A stretch of 64,000 nt of DNA, from assembly GCA_963576735.1 (NCBI GenBank), contig OY755187.1, forward strand, positions 12,090,001-12,154,000. The letters run 5' to 3'. The DNA is from Bedellia somnulentella (lineage: Eukaryota; Arthropoda; Insecta; Lepidoptera; Bedelliidae). Both the position numbers and the translations under genes were made by a program. Shown here piece by piece: positions 1 to 12,100 of the stretch. The notes below the pieces were generated by a model, which searched no databases, was not told the origin of the DNA, and was given only the letters and a program-made list of their open reading frames with translations. Each line of letters opens with the position of its first letter. Position 1 is the first letter of the stretch.

Positions 1-22
1 AAGAGATTTTTTCACAACTTAC

Positions 23-109
23 CAAATCTTCTTCATCCTCCAGTGCCGAAGCAGCAAGCGCGGCGTACAAGTTAGCTGCCGTTTTAGATACACTTTCTTG
101 AGGAGTCGC
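23..109 (-). CDS. Bap170: Bap170 exon 23
   Basis: It encodes 29 residues, including ESVSKTAANLYAALAASALE and an acidic end. The acceptor follows TTTGAAG at 110 and the donor is GTAAGT at 22. It starts and ends in phase 0. The short alanine-rich helix is like the conserved segment of ARID2 that comes before the C-terminal region. Later exons lie beyond base 1. Confidence 0.85.
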
Positions 110-3100
110 CTTCAAAGATGAAAAATACTTTTAGATTTGATCAGGCCCGAAATGTAAGTCTTCAAATTCTAATTGTAATTTATGTACAAATGACATTTAA
201 ATCTATCATTATTAAATAGATAAAAATATAAATTGCGGCTCAAGAAAAAATGTGAAATCAACCAGATTGCTACACACAAAACATACACAAAACTAAAATA
301 TTTCATTTCTACAAAAAAATACTGACGACATATTTAAGGTCGCAAGAAGCAGAAATACGTTCAATCATCGTGGAGTTTTTTAGGATAGGCCGAAACCCAA
401 AAGTAAACATATATTGTGGAAGTTGATCATCAAAAGATATAAGTGAAACTTTCAATTAGCTTTCTTTAAAAAAACACGGATTTTTACCTTTTCCTCAACC
501 TTCTGTTTCTTACTCGGAGGTTCCGTATGAGTATGGTCTGAAGCCACTGGCTCTGTCTCAGGTCTTTTCACAATATGACTTTTGATAACTTGTCCTTTAT
601 CGTTCTTCATCTGGATTATTTGTCCCGTAATTTGGTCACTTTTCAACTGGATAATTTGTCCTTGGTCATTTTTAAGTTGGACAATTTGGCCTTGTTCGTT
701 TTTGATTTGGTAAAAAGGTCCCACTGGGGTTACGTCAGGGTTGAGTTGCATTACGGAACCCTCCTGTTTTACTTGTACAATTTGACCTGTCTCTGTTATT
801 TGTATTGTTGGGGCGTTTAATTGAGGCGCGGCCATTTGTACTACTTGCACTGGTGGGTTGGATTTCTTTTCTAGAAGATCTGCAAGCATTTTGTTTTGTG
901 CGGTTTTCTGAAATAGACGGGTTCATAGCAATTATTCAATGTGCATTAGCACACCTTAGTTAATCAAAAAACTGACACTAAACAATATAGCAAAGCCTTT
1001 TAAACTCAACGATGGAAACTGAAACAGATTATTACATTTTGAGGGAATTACAATTAATCATAATAATTTGATGCCATTGCTTGCAAAGCCACTAACTCAG
1101 TAAAAAAATGTTAAGTATAAAAGCACTTATCTATTAGGGACGATCACAGATCTGTATTTGAATAGATGCCGCAAATGCATGTACTTCGCTTGTAAAAACT
1201 GAGTAAAATTATCTTAGTTTATCGCCATTTGATTGAGTCCGTGCTCGAACGTTCTCGGTGACAGATGTCAAGCTAAATTTAAAAAATGCCTAATTGTGCC
1301 GTATTGAGTTGCAAAAACTATCTAAATAAAGCGGGACTAATTAATAGAAAGGTTTCCTTTCATCCGTTGGTCACTTTATTATTAGATTATGTGGTTTTTA
1401 TTGCAAAATCAATTATTTCGTGTTCGTTGTGGTTTTACACTGAAAAACTTTTAAACGAGTGTGTATCGCTTAATTTATAATACATTGCCGCTTTTAGTTA
1501 CAAAGCTATCTAGTATGGCTTGTCTATTAAAACACGCAATGAACATCAAAATGAACGATATTTTCACCTGTCAATCAGCTACATGGTACGGTAGCTATTG
1601 TCATATTTCTGTCATTTTAAGCAAAATGTGTTGTACCTACACAGATAGTTTTATTTGATTCTAATTCTAATCGATTTTGGGAACAGAGAAATGATAATAT
1701 TCGCGATGGATGTTCCATGTATCTAAAATATTTTTATTACTACAATGTTTCTGTTAAATAATTAATTGGAATACTCTTGTTTAAACTTTGTTTTTATTTA
1801 ATAAAAGAACAGTTTTATTTTAGCTACAAGTTTTTCTCTAAGCTACATTTCTTAACGTGTGGTATGTGTCAGTCTTTATTTACTTCCTTCCTTCACTCAG
1901 TGTTGCCAATATAAATGTACATATATACACGAACACGCCTCCTTACATAAGTTCAAAGCTTCTTAAGTACTACAGTAATTCTAATCAATTAGGGAACTAT
2001 ACTCCTTTAAATTTAGCATTATTAAGTTAGTGAATTTAAAATTTCCCACAGGTTTTGTAAATATATCCGCAATTTTATTTTTTGACTCTATTTTGTATAC
2101 TTCCCTGCTAAACATTTTAATTTACAAAATGATAGTGAACTTCAATGTGCTTAGAATTCTTTGTAAAGTTTCCATACTTAGAAATAGCTGCAGCTGCTGA
2201 ATTATCTTCACAGATTTTAACTGGTTTACAAACCTTAGTAAAGACATCATTTACACAAATGAGAAAATTTAATTCTGTTACTGCTTCTGATAATTCTGCA
2301 TATTCAGCAAATGTTGAAGAGTTTGTTACACTAATTTGATTTTTTTTATTTCCAATATTAAACAAACGAAGAGTTCCGTACTATCATCTATAATAGAAAA
2401 TAACGTTTTTGTATGGGAGCCCCTTTGATATTTACTTTACAGTTATTTAATTATTTATTTTGAAAGGTGATATACAAGTAAATATACTATAAAAATTTTA
2501 ATGTATCTACTTATTAACGTTTTAATATTAAGCAAACAATTACGGGAAAAAACACGTTTATTGTAAGGAGCCCCCCTTAAAATCCTGTTTTTACTTGTAT
2601 TTGTTGTTATAGCGGCAACAGAAATACGTCATTTGTGAAAATTTCAGCTTTCTAGTTATCACTGTTTATGAGATACAGCCTGGAGAAAAACAGACAATGA
2701 AAAAAAAAATATTTGATTATTTTTCCTTCTCTACAAGTTATTTTATTTGTTTTTTTTTCAAATCCAAATTAGTTCTGGGTTGTATTATATTTTGTCATAG
2801 CGCCTTCTACTGGCTTTCTTTTTTGGCGATAAGATTTCTTCTCGGGGTTTTTTAAATCATTTCGTAACTTTCCGAGAACAAATTATTAAAACTAGTTAAT
2901 TAGGTAGGTTATCAATAAGGACAAGTTATTATTGATGATTTTGGGAAGTTATGTGTAGCTACATTTTATTGCAGAAGTATTTTTAAATGAAAGCTCATTT
3001 AATTAACTAACACTACAATAAATACCAAATAATTATAATGAGAATTTCATTGGAGCGGAGCTCCATTTACCCCCGACTTTTGCATTTCGTTGTGATCGTA

Positions 3101-6100
3101 CTCCTCCCAAACGGCTCAACTCAGAACCCTGAAATTTCACGGTGGTCAAGGACCATGTCTAGATGGTTTATGTCAATTTTGATAAAAATCGAATGTACCA
3201 CGGAGGAATAATCACCATTAAAAAATTACAATGTCAGTCTATGGAAAAATTACGTAAACAATGCCAGCGCGTGAAAATAGAATTTATATAAACGCATATA
3301 TATATATATGTTTTTTTTAACAATAAAAATTGTTAACAATTTAAGTTTTCCAATATCAGGACTCTAACTCCTTTGCAGATTTGTGTAGAATCAATCACGT
3401 GTTTAAGTAAACCAACAGGTATATTCAAAGAATCATAACAAATTGCATAGCAACGCGTGTTGAGATATTTGTCGAATTAATCGTTCAACGATAAGTAATA
3501 TCTGATAATCAGGCAATTGCTCGCTTCGGTCCTTTAATTGGCATCCGACGGTCCCATGCCAACCTAGTAATAATAAAGGTTACTGAACTACTCACTGACT
3601 AACTGACTTATTAACTCACTGATTTTGATCGTTGTTTTCCGAGAAGATGTAGTGGTGGAGGAAAATAATGTAGGAAGAGTTGCTTAGAATTAAAATGAGA
3701 CCATGAGAAAATAGCGTTGTTAAAAAACAGGTATAATTCTAGATTTATCATTCTTCTGTCAATTTATCATTCGTCTGTCGATGCACTCGAATATAATCGA
3801 TTGAATCGTTTACGCGCTGACGGGGAGTTCCCATCACTAAATTGCTCATGTGACATCACAGTAGGTGGAAAAATAATGGCACGCTTGGTTTCTATACAAG
3901 AAATGACACTTGCGTTATCTATTCAAATACATGTCTGTGGGGACGATTCAGTCAATCCATCATTATAACTTTTTAATGAATATAGATTAAGTAACAAAAG
4001 TGGTAAAAACATAATCATACTAACCAAAGTCAACTGATTTTGTTCATCGATCTGTATTTGTACCGGCTCCTCCTTGGCTCCTGTAAAATTAATTAAAATT
4101 TAATAATGTGTCCTACAAAAAAAGCACGACCTTACCACAGAATATAAAACATGCCTTGCTCACCAGGTGTCACGATGACCTGTAACAATGAAAGAAAACA
4201 ATTATTAACAACATACATACATACATATACCCACGGCTATATTTCCCTAGAAGGGGTAGCCAGAGCTAATTAATTATAAATTCCTCAGCCACTTTTGGAA
4301 GTCGAGTGGGGAAAAGATTGTAAAAATAAAGGTTTTTGGTGATGGGTCTCCAACCACATCGCCCAAAAATCCAATAAAACGCCCCAATACCCTTAGTCGC
4401 CTCTTACGACACCCGTGGGTAGAAAGGGGTAGCGACATTCTAAGCCGGCACTACACGGCATTTATTAACAACAACAATATTTACTAACTAGCCACACAAG
4501 CCTTTGTCAAATCATGGTGAAAATTGATAAACCTAACGGTGCAAGTGTGGAAAACTTAAAACTGAATGTTGGAATACTAAGAGGGAGGATGAAGCCATGG
4601 TTGTACAATACAATGTTTTTTTTATGGATTATATTGATTTTGTCGTGAAGGCCATTATTTGTAATAAACACAACGTTGATGCCGTATATCCCCGAAAGGG
4701 TGGACAAAGTACTAATACTTTTGAACTTCACGGGAATTTTGTTCCGGGCAGGCCTATCGCAACTTTGTAGGAATACATTAAATAATTACAACTCAGGCAT
4801 GTGGATTTCTTCACAAACAACCTTAACGAATTTGTCTTAGAAAAGTAATGACTCAGTGTTTTAACACGTGTTCCGGTGCGGTGCTTTTTGTTCTGAGCTT
4901 TCACGATCGTAAAATAATACATACATACATACATATACTCACGGCTATAAATCTCTAGAAGGGGTAGCCAGAGCTTAGGAATTAGAAATTCCTCAGCCAC
5001 TTTTGGAAAGTTAAGTTGGGAAAAGATGTTAAAATGAAGGTTGTTGGTGATGGGTCTCCAAACTCATCGCCCAAAAATCCCTTAATAGCCCCAATACCGT
5101 TAGTCGCCTCTTACGTACACCCACCGGAAGAAATGGGGTAGTGTAATTCTAAGCCGACACTACACAGCAATAGTAAAATAATAGTAAATATATTACTATT
5201 ATTATATTTCATTGTAAAATTTTGACGATTGTAAATATTTTTTATAAGATCTGCAGAGTTTTCTATTCTATTACCTTTTCTATACCGGGCGCTGCTCCCC
5301 CTGGTATTATTGTAGTGCATTTTATCAAAGCCTCAGGATCCACTTCGGCACTCTACAAAAATATATATTTTAATTAACTTGTTAAGCTTTTGTACTGTTA
5401 CAAAACACATGCATTAATATGTAACATAGCATACATAGTACGCTTGTGCTTTTAACAACCACTACTTTTACACTTCCAAAGTATCAAATGTCTCTTTTAC
5501 ATTTTATCCATTGAGCTATATAACGATATAATTACGATCGTGCTACGGCCCCTGATTAGAGTTGAATACTCAAATACTCTACTCTGATGTTTAACTACCT
5601 TTCGTACATTTACATCTAAAACATTAATAACGCTATAGGCATAACCCAATTGTATCTAAGTCACTACTGTCAATAAAAAGGGGACAAGTGCGAGTTGAAC
5701 TCGCGTGAAGAGGGTTCCGTACGATGTTGATATTAAGTGATTAACCATTTTATTTTAATATCATGGACTTCTTATAGGTTTTTCTATAATCTATAAGGAG
5801 AAAACTAATTTGTGTTTTTTTCAAAATTTTAGGTTCAGTAGTTTCGGAGATAAGGGGGGGGAATGGTCAATTTTCGTCTATTTTCTTGAATAACTTGGAA
5901 ACTATTTATTTTAAAATTACAAAAAATACATTTAGATCTTCTCAACAAGACCTTTCATTTGATATGCCACACGATGCAGTTTTCAGAAAAAAAAAAATTT
6001 TTTCCTTCCCCTCCAAAAATGACCCCCCATATACAGATTTCATCTACTCACGTCACACCTCTGTGTTTGGGTCACAGGAATTGATATGTGTACCAAATTT

Positions 6101-9100
6101 CAACTTAATCGGTCTAATAGATTCGGAGATAATTGACTGTAAGCGACGGACGGACAGACACACGAGTGATCCTATAAGGGTTCCGTTTTTGTATTCAGAC
6201 GTACGGAACCCTAAAAACGGTGCAAAATTTAAATAATACACTTACGTTTTGATTTGGCTGAAGAGTAACGGTGTTAGCTGACACGGGACCCACTCTCTGT
6301 TGATTTTGTTGTCTTTGTGCGACCTTTATACACAAAAAATATTATAATAACTATTCTCACTGACAGAAAATTATTATTATGATCTGAATGCAAATAAAAC
6401 AATAGATTCTAAAAGCTACATGCTATATCACTCTTGTTATAATTGATTTTAGTTAGTGGTTTATTTCTACTTGAGATTGTGGGCATTCTTTTGGCTACTA
6501 TAGTACACAAACCATGCTATATGAATATTAAATATATATTTGCGTCTATTTCGAGTAATAATTTTGAGCAGTTTTACAGTGCATCCAAAGCTGAACAAAA
6601 TTGGAAATTCGTTTATTTTTACGATATATTAAAATTGACAGAGTTTCATGATATTAAACCACTAGGTTGCCATTCCTCTTCAGAAGCAACTTTTAGATTC
6701 GCTGCAGCATGAAATGGGAAACAGCCACTAAGATTAAAGATTTTACGCCTATTTTTTATCAACTTCTTAAGATCAAGAGATATTTAGGTCACCTGATGTT
6801 CAGAGTACTAACGTTTTGCTTGGACAATGTACTCACCTGATAGGGGCAGGCTTATTGTCGTTTGGTATGAATACACTGTCACATGACTAAGTACAACTTT
6901 GCTCACGATGTTTTCCCTCTATGTTTCATAAATTTACCGCACATATGACTGGATGTTATGAAAAACTGCTGTAAGAGGTACACGAACGAGATATATATTG
7001 AATACGTACATAAAATGACCATTGTTGATCAAAATTCAAATAAACTTTAAAAAATATATTTTTCTGGCTACTCTGTGACAAAATATTGTCAGGATAAAGT
7101 TAATAAGAACAGAGTCTACAAACATGTTGTCTAAGAATATGATTATTAAACAATTTAAATGTCTAACAATACATATCTCGCTCTTTGTTCTACAATACAT
7201 TTGACACACGTTCATGCAAATATCAAACAAAAGTATAATTTACCAAAAACTGCCCTTTAAAACAATAAAATGGTTTCTAAAACTATTACCAGCATTTCCT
7301 GAAAAAAACTACATACGCAGATAAAAATGTATCGCAGGGTTTTTACATAAAGAGCTATATTTTTTTAAATCAACTAATACATAATGTACTCAACCCAACC
7401 AACCCCGTTAAGGGATTTATAGCCGTGAGTATATGTATGTATGTATGTACTTAATGTACTGAGTGAACTGACATAAATGAAGTTAAAACTATAAATAAAT
7501 CTATACTAATATTATAAAGCTGAAGAGTTTGTTTGTTTGAACGCTAGGATCTCAGGAACTACCCAATCAAATTGAAAAATTATTTTTGTGTTGGATAGTC
7601 CATTTATTGAGGAAGGTTTTAGGCTATATATCATCACGCTGCGACCAACAGGAGCAAACTATCAGCGAATAATGTTGCAAAAACGGGGATAATTATTCAT
7701 ACTAAGGCTTCCGTTGTGTGCGCTGCGTAAACGGTTTAAGTTACCCAAAAAAATGTATTAAAGAATTATTGCCCTTTAAATGATCTGAAAAAATGCCCGC
7801 GACAGTATATGCCTAACTTTTAAATTTCACTTACTATAACCATTTTTATGGTAAATAAATTTGGTAGAATTTAATGCATAATTGCCATAATGTTTTATCA
7901 ACATAATATTAATCTTTATCCAAATAAATATGTTGTTGATTAAGAGTATTTAATTGAGAACAAAATTGTCCTTGACATCACTCAATTTAAATAAACATCT
8001 TAGAAGATAATACATTTTTTAAATTACTCCGTAACAAAATTTACACGCGTGCATGAAGCGCAAGACAAGACGCTGCGCTGGCCGGCGAGCGAGGTCACCT
8101 GCGCGAGAAGCTTATGTTTAAGCCTTATCCTGTTAATATTATAAATGTGAAAGTTTAGATGTTTGTGTGTTTGTAGCTAAATGAAGACTAATTCACAGAA
8201 CGTATTTAAAATAAAATTTACAGGAAGCCAGATAATGATCCCAATTAACACAATAGGACACTTTTTATCCCAGAATATTAAGAGATCAATAAATTTTCTT
8301 AAAAAATGGTTAAACAGACTAAGAATCAATGCTCAGCCGAAACTACTATACTTATTAACTTTAAATTTATACAGTGAAAAAATTGTGAGGACACTATGAA
8401 AAACACCTTTTTTTTCATCGCATGACAGAGACCCTCAACAGGTCAGTTAAATATTTCAGTTTGACGACGTGAAAGTCTACACTTTTGACAGTACGAAGTC
8501 TGTGGGGTCAGCTAGTTTAATATTATATGAGTCTAAGTCTTTCCATAAATCGCAGTCGCAACGTATACAATAAATTCATAGAATATGACCAAAATCTAAT
8601 TTGAATTAGCATTTTTTTATAAACAATATATTTTGCTCACCAGATGGCGCTACATAATAAAGAGATACAAAACAAACCAAAATTTTATAATATTATTTTA
8701 GTAATCTTGTGAATTGATTTAAAGTAACATGATATAATTCCTACTTCGAATAAAGTACTTCAAATAATCATAAGTTTATGCGTGATCTATGCACAGGTAT
8801 TCTAAAATATAAAACCAATAAAAATATCAACTTCTCAATAAAAACCAATACGATACAAAAAACTAGCATGTTAGTATTGTTAGTAAAACTTACTTGCACA
8901 TGCGTCGCCGGGCTTACTTTGTTCGCGAGCAAATGTTTGATGAGCGATGTGTTCGACGCGTTTATATCCACGCTTTGTATGAGCGGTGGGGGCTGCTGGG
9001 ATGATACCTGCTAAAATTTTTTTTGTTTTAAAATCAGTTAAGTTTTTTTTTGTATAAGGATAGGATAGTACAGAAATCAAGGTCAACCCAAAAAAAACAT

Positions 9101-12100
9101 TGACTGTGTGCAATAACATCTCATCTTTCAATTCTTATCATTCTTTCTTCAACAATTCTTAACATAACATAACATACATAAACATATACATAAACGTTCA
9201 CGCCGCATATCCCCGAAGGGGTTGGCAGAGGTACTAATACTTCTGAACATCACGTGACTTTGTCACCTGGTGTTCAGAGTACCCACGTTTTGCATGGACA
9301 GTGTACTCACGTGATAGGGGGCAGGCCTATCGCCGTTTTGTACGAATACACTGTCACATGACTAAGTACAACTCAGCCATGTGGGTTTCCTCACGATGTT
9401 TTCCCTCACCGTTAACAACCATGATAAATTAACCACACGTATGTCTTTAGAAAAGACAAATTGGTGTAGGCCCGACCCAGGATTTGAACACTAGTCGTTT
9501 GCACGATAACCGAGTGTTCTACCCACTGGGCTATCACGGTTGTTCTATCAATTCTTAACTAATCTAGATAACCTCCTTAACACTAGGCCACAAAGTATAC
9601 AATACTGACATACACACATATACTCAAGTATATAATATAAGCATAAATTACAAAAGTAGAACTTAATTTCTTACCTGTACTTGAGGCACTACGGTTTTCA
9701 CTTCCACTGTACCCGGTTTGTTTGTCAATTGCGCTTTCAGTATGGAAGAGGCCGGAGCTAAAAAAATGTTTAAGTTATTAAACTATAAATTGAGATTTAA
9801 CGAATGGTAGTTATTGGTACACCCCGTTTTGTAACGTACAAGCTGAGTAGGTTAATTATATTAAACTTTGGTGACTTCAAGTCTTAAAATCTTTGGGGTC
9901 AGCCTATATGACTGACCTACGTTATACTATACATGTATAAGTATAATATATGTATAAGTACGCTGGACTAATGATACGTATTAAAATGACGGCTATTTAT
10001 TGTGCCGATTTGAAGCGCCCCCAATGTGGGGGAAAGGAACTAAATCTGACGTAAACTGCAAATTAGCCAGTGCTTTTTTTACCATAAAGCGAAATATATC
10101 TATGGTTTTTATAATAAAAAAATATTTAATAGTGCTGTGACCATGCTGTGAAATTAAGTTTCGATAAAACTTACCGATGCAGACCGTATAGTGCCTAGAG
10201 ACAGATTGTTAAACATAGATAATCTTGTCATTTACAGGTTTCACTTTGGAATTATGGCTGAAAAGTATTAATAAGTCTAGTTCACGTCCAAAAGAATATG
10301 ACTACATATGCTCAAAACACTTTGAGAAAGTGAAAAACTTTATTTTGTTTGTACTTAATATAATAAATAATAATATTATGTTTATTTTCTATAAATATCT
10401 CACCTAATCTATTATTTCTATTGTCACGGGCAAGTGAAACGGATAGCAGCTCATTACGTACTGAAGTTGAAGTTTCATATTTATTTAAAAAACGTTCACT
10501 ATTTATTGTTGGATCTAGCCAGCTAAACATAAACTACCCACATTTCCCGGCTTCGGCTTATCCTACGATTACTCAATCCTTGGTTAGTCATAGTATTAGC
10601 GATCAATTGAATTAGTTTGGACATTAGCCATGATTTATGCATTGCCGTGTAGTGTCGGCTTAGAATAACACTACCCCATTTCTACCCGTGGGTGATCGTA
10701 AGAGGCGACTAAGGGTATAGGGGCTTTTTAAGTGATTTTTGGGCGATGTGGTTGGAGTGGAGATCCGTCACCAAAAATATTTATTAATACCATACCCCAA
10801 TCAACTTCCAAAAGTGGCTGAGGAATTTATCATTCCAAAGCTCTGGCTACCTCGTTAAGGGATTTACAGCCGTGAGTATATGTATGTATGCATGTTATGC
10901 ATTAAGAGTAATATGATCCATTCCTTTAAGTAAAAGCTTTTATCGATATATTCTATCTTACCGTCCCATCCTTTCATTAGTTCCTTTCCCTCTCACAGCT
11001 GCCGTAAGCGCCAAAATGGCGAAAATGAAATTGGCTCAATATGTCACGGCCTATAATTTGTCCAGCGTACTTACATAGTATAATGGAGGTCAGTGGCCTA
11101 TATCCAGTAGTTTACGCAAATGGGCTGATTATGAATGACATCTGATCAGCGCATCTGATAACTACTCTACTACTGTTCTTTTCATTCGCCCACTTTAGTA
11201 CATTTCTCCCAGGTTATGAATCATTTAAATTCTAAAGCATATCCACAAAACTATTAATTAGTGCACTTTTCTTGAATATTGTGTTTTTAAAGTAGCAGAT
11301 AAAGGAATAAATATTTACCTGCAGGTTGCGTAGTTCTAGCCGGTTGGTTTCTCGCCTTGATTCCGATATACATTTGCTGAGTCTCGCCGGTAGAAAGCGT
11401 TACTGTGGTAGGTCCTACCGTACCACCGAATACCGTTCTGGAATTTTTGACTCAATTAGTTATATCTAGAGCTCAAAATTGGACTACAAATATCGGTTAA
11501 CTATAATGAAGAGCATGTATGAAAAGATTGATAAATGTAGACGAACCTCGAGTGGTTCGCTAGGATCGTACAAAGTGGCGATCGATTGTCTCTACCTACG
11601 CTAATGGGGCTAATGCAAGACTTCCATGAGTCATGATTCGAACGTGCGAAGAAGTGAGCCACTTCACACGCATTTTGCTATCTTTGGTAGGGGATAGAAG
11701 AAACTATTGGCAAAACATAAATTGTGGGTTATTGGATTGAATCAGGCGTTACTTTGCGGAAATCCATAGCAATATTAATAAATTTCTTCGCTTAATTCCG
11801 CTAAATAATACTTGCAGTCTTCATGCAACATGCACTGTGCACCGCCCGCCCTCCCACTTACAAGAAATCGAAAAGCAGACAATGCACCACACACACACCC
11901 GCAAGCGAAAACCACAGGCAACCACAAACATGCGACGCGTTTCGACTCAACACGAGTCATTGTCGAGCAGTAGACAGTTCGGCAGCTGACCACCGAGTGC
12001 ATGTTGCATGAAGACTGCAGGTATTATTTAGCGGAATTAAGCGAAGAAATTTATTAATATTAGTATAAATAATTGTGGGGGTAAAAACCATGTTGTATTG

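Larger units (their letters stand above)
1137..3955. mobile_element. Old TIR element with THAP N-terminus, interrupted by a copia relic
   Basis: About 60 bases at 1137-1200 match, inverted and with mismatches, the bases at 3885-3955; the shared core is TGTATTTGAATAGAT. Just inside the left end, on the plus strand at 1286, is a THAP-type start. A piece of a copia element lies within. I infer a decayed DNA transposon with a THAP-domain transposase, a design known from P-like elements. TIR identity is low, so the ends are approximate. Confidence 0.45.
9953..11086. mobile_element. TIR element containing a THAP half-domain
   Basis: The ends are inverted copies built on TAAGTACGCTGGAC: the left one at 9953 and the right one, reading GTCCAGCGTACTTA, near 11072. 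The match continues inward with gaps (GGGAAAGGAACTAA on both arms). Inside are a THAP second half at 10225 and a family A insertion at 10644-10900. I infer a decayed THAP-transposase element in Bap170 intron 15. Confidence 0.55.

Noticed and set aside
575..820. Plus-strand frame opposite Bap170 exon 22
   Set aside because: It is the mirror of the repetitive exon; the minus frame joins both neighbouring exons in phase.
3717..3968. An 83-codon plus-strand frame
   Set aside because: It has no domain; part of it is the right inverted end of the THAP-bearing element.
5886..6236. A 116-codon frame before Bap170 exon 18
   Set aside because: It lies inside a dispersed repeat with inverted ends and overlaps no conserved sequence.
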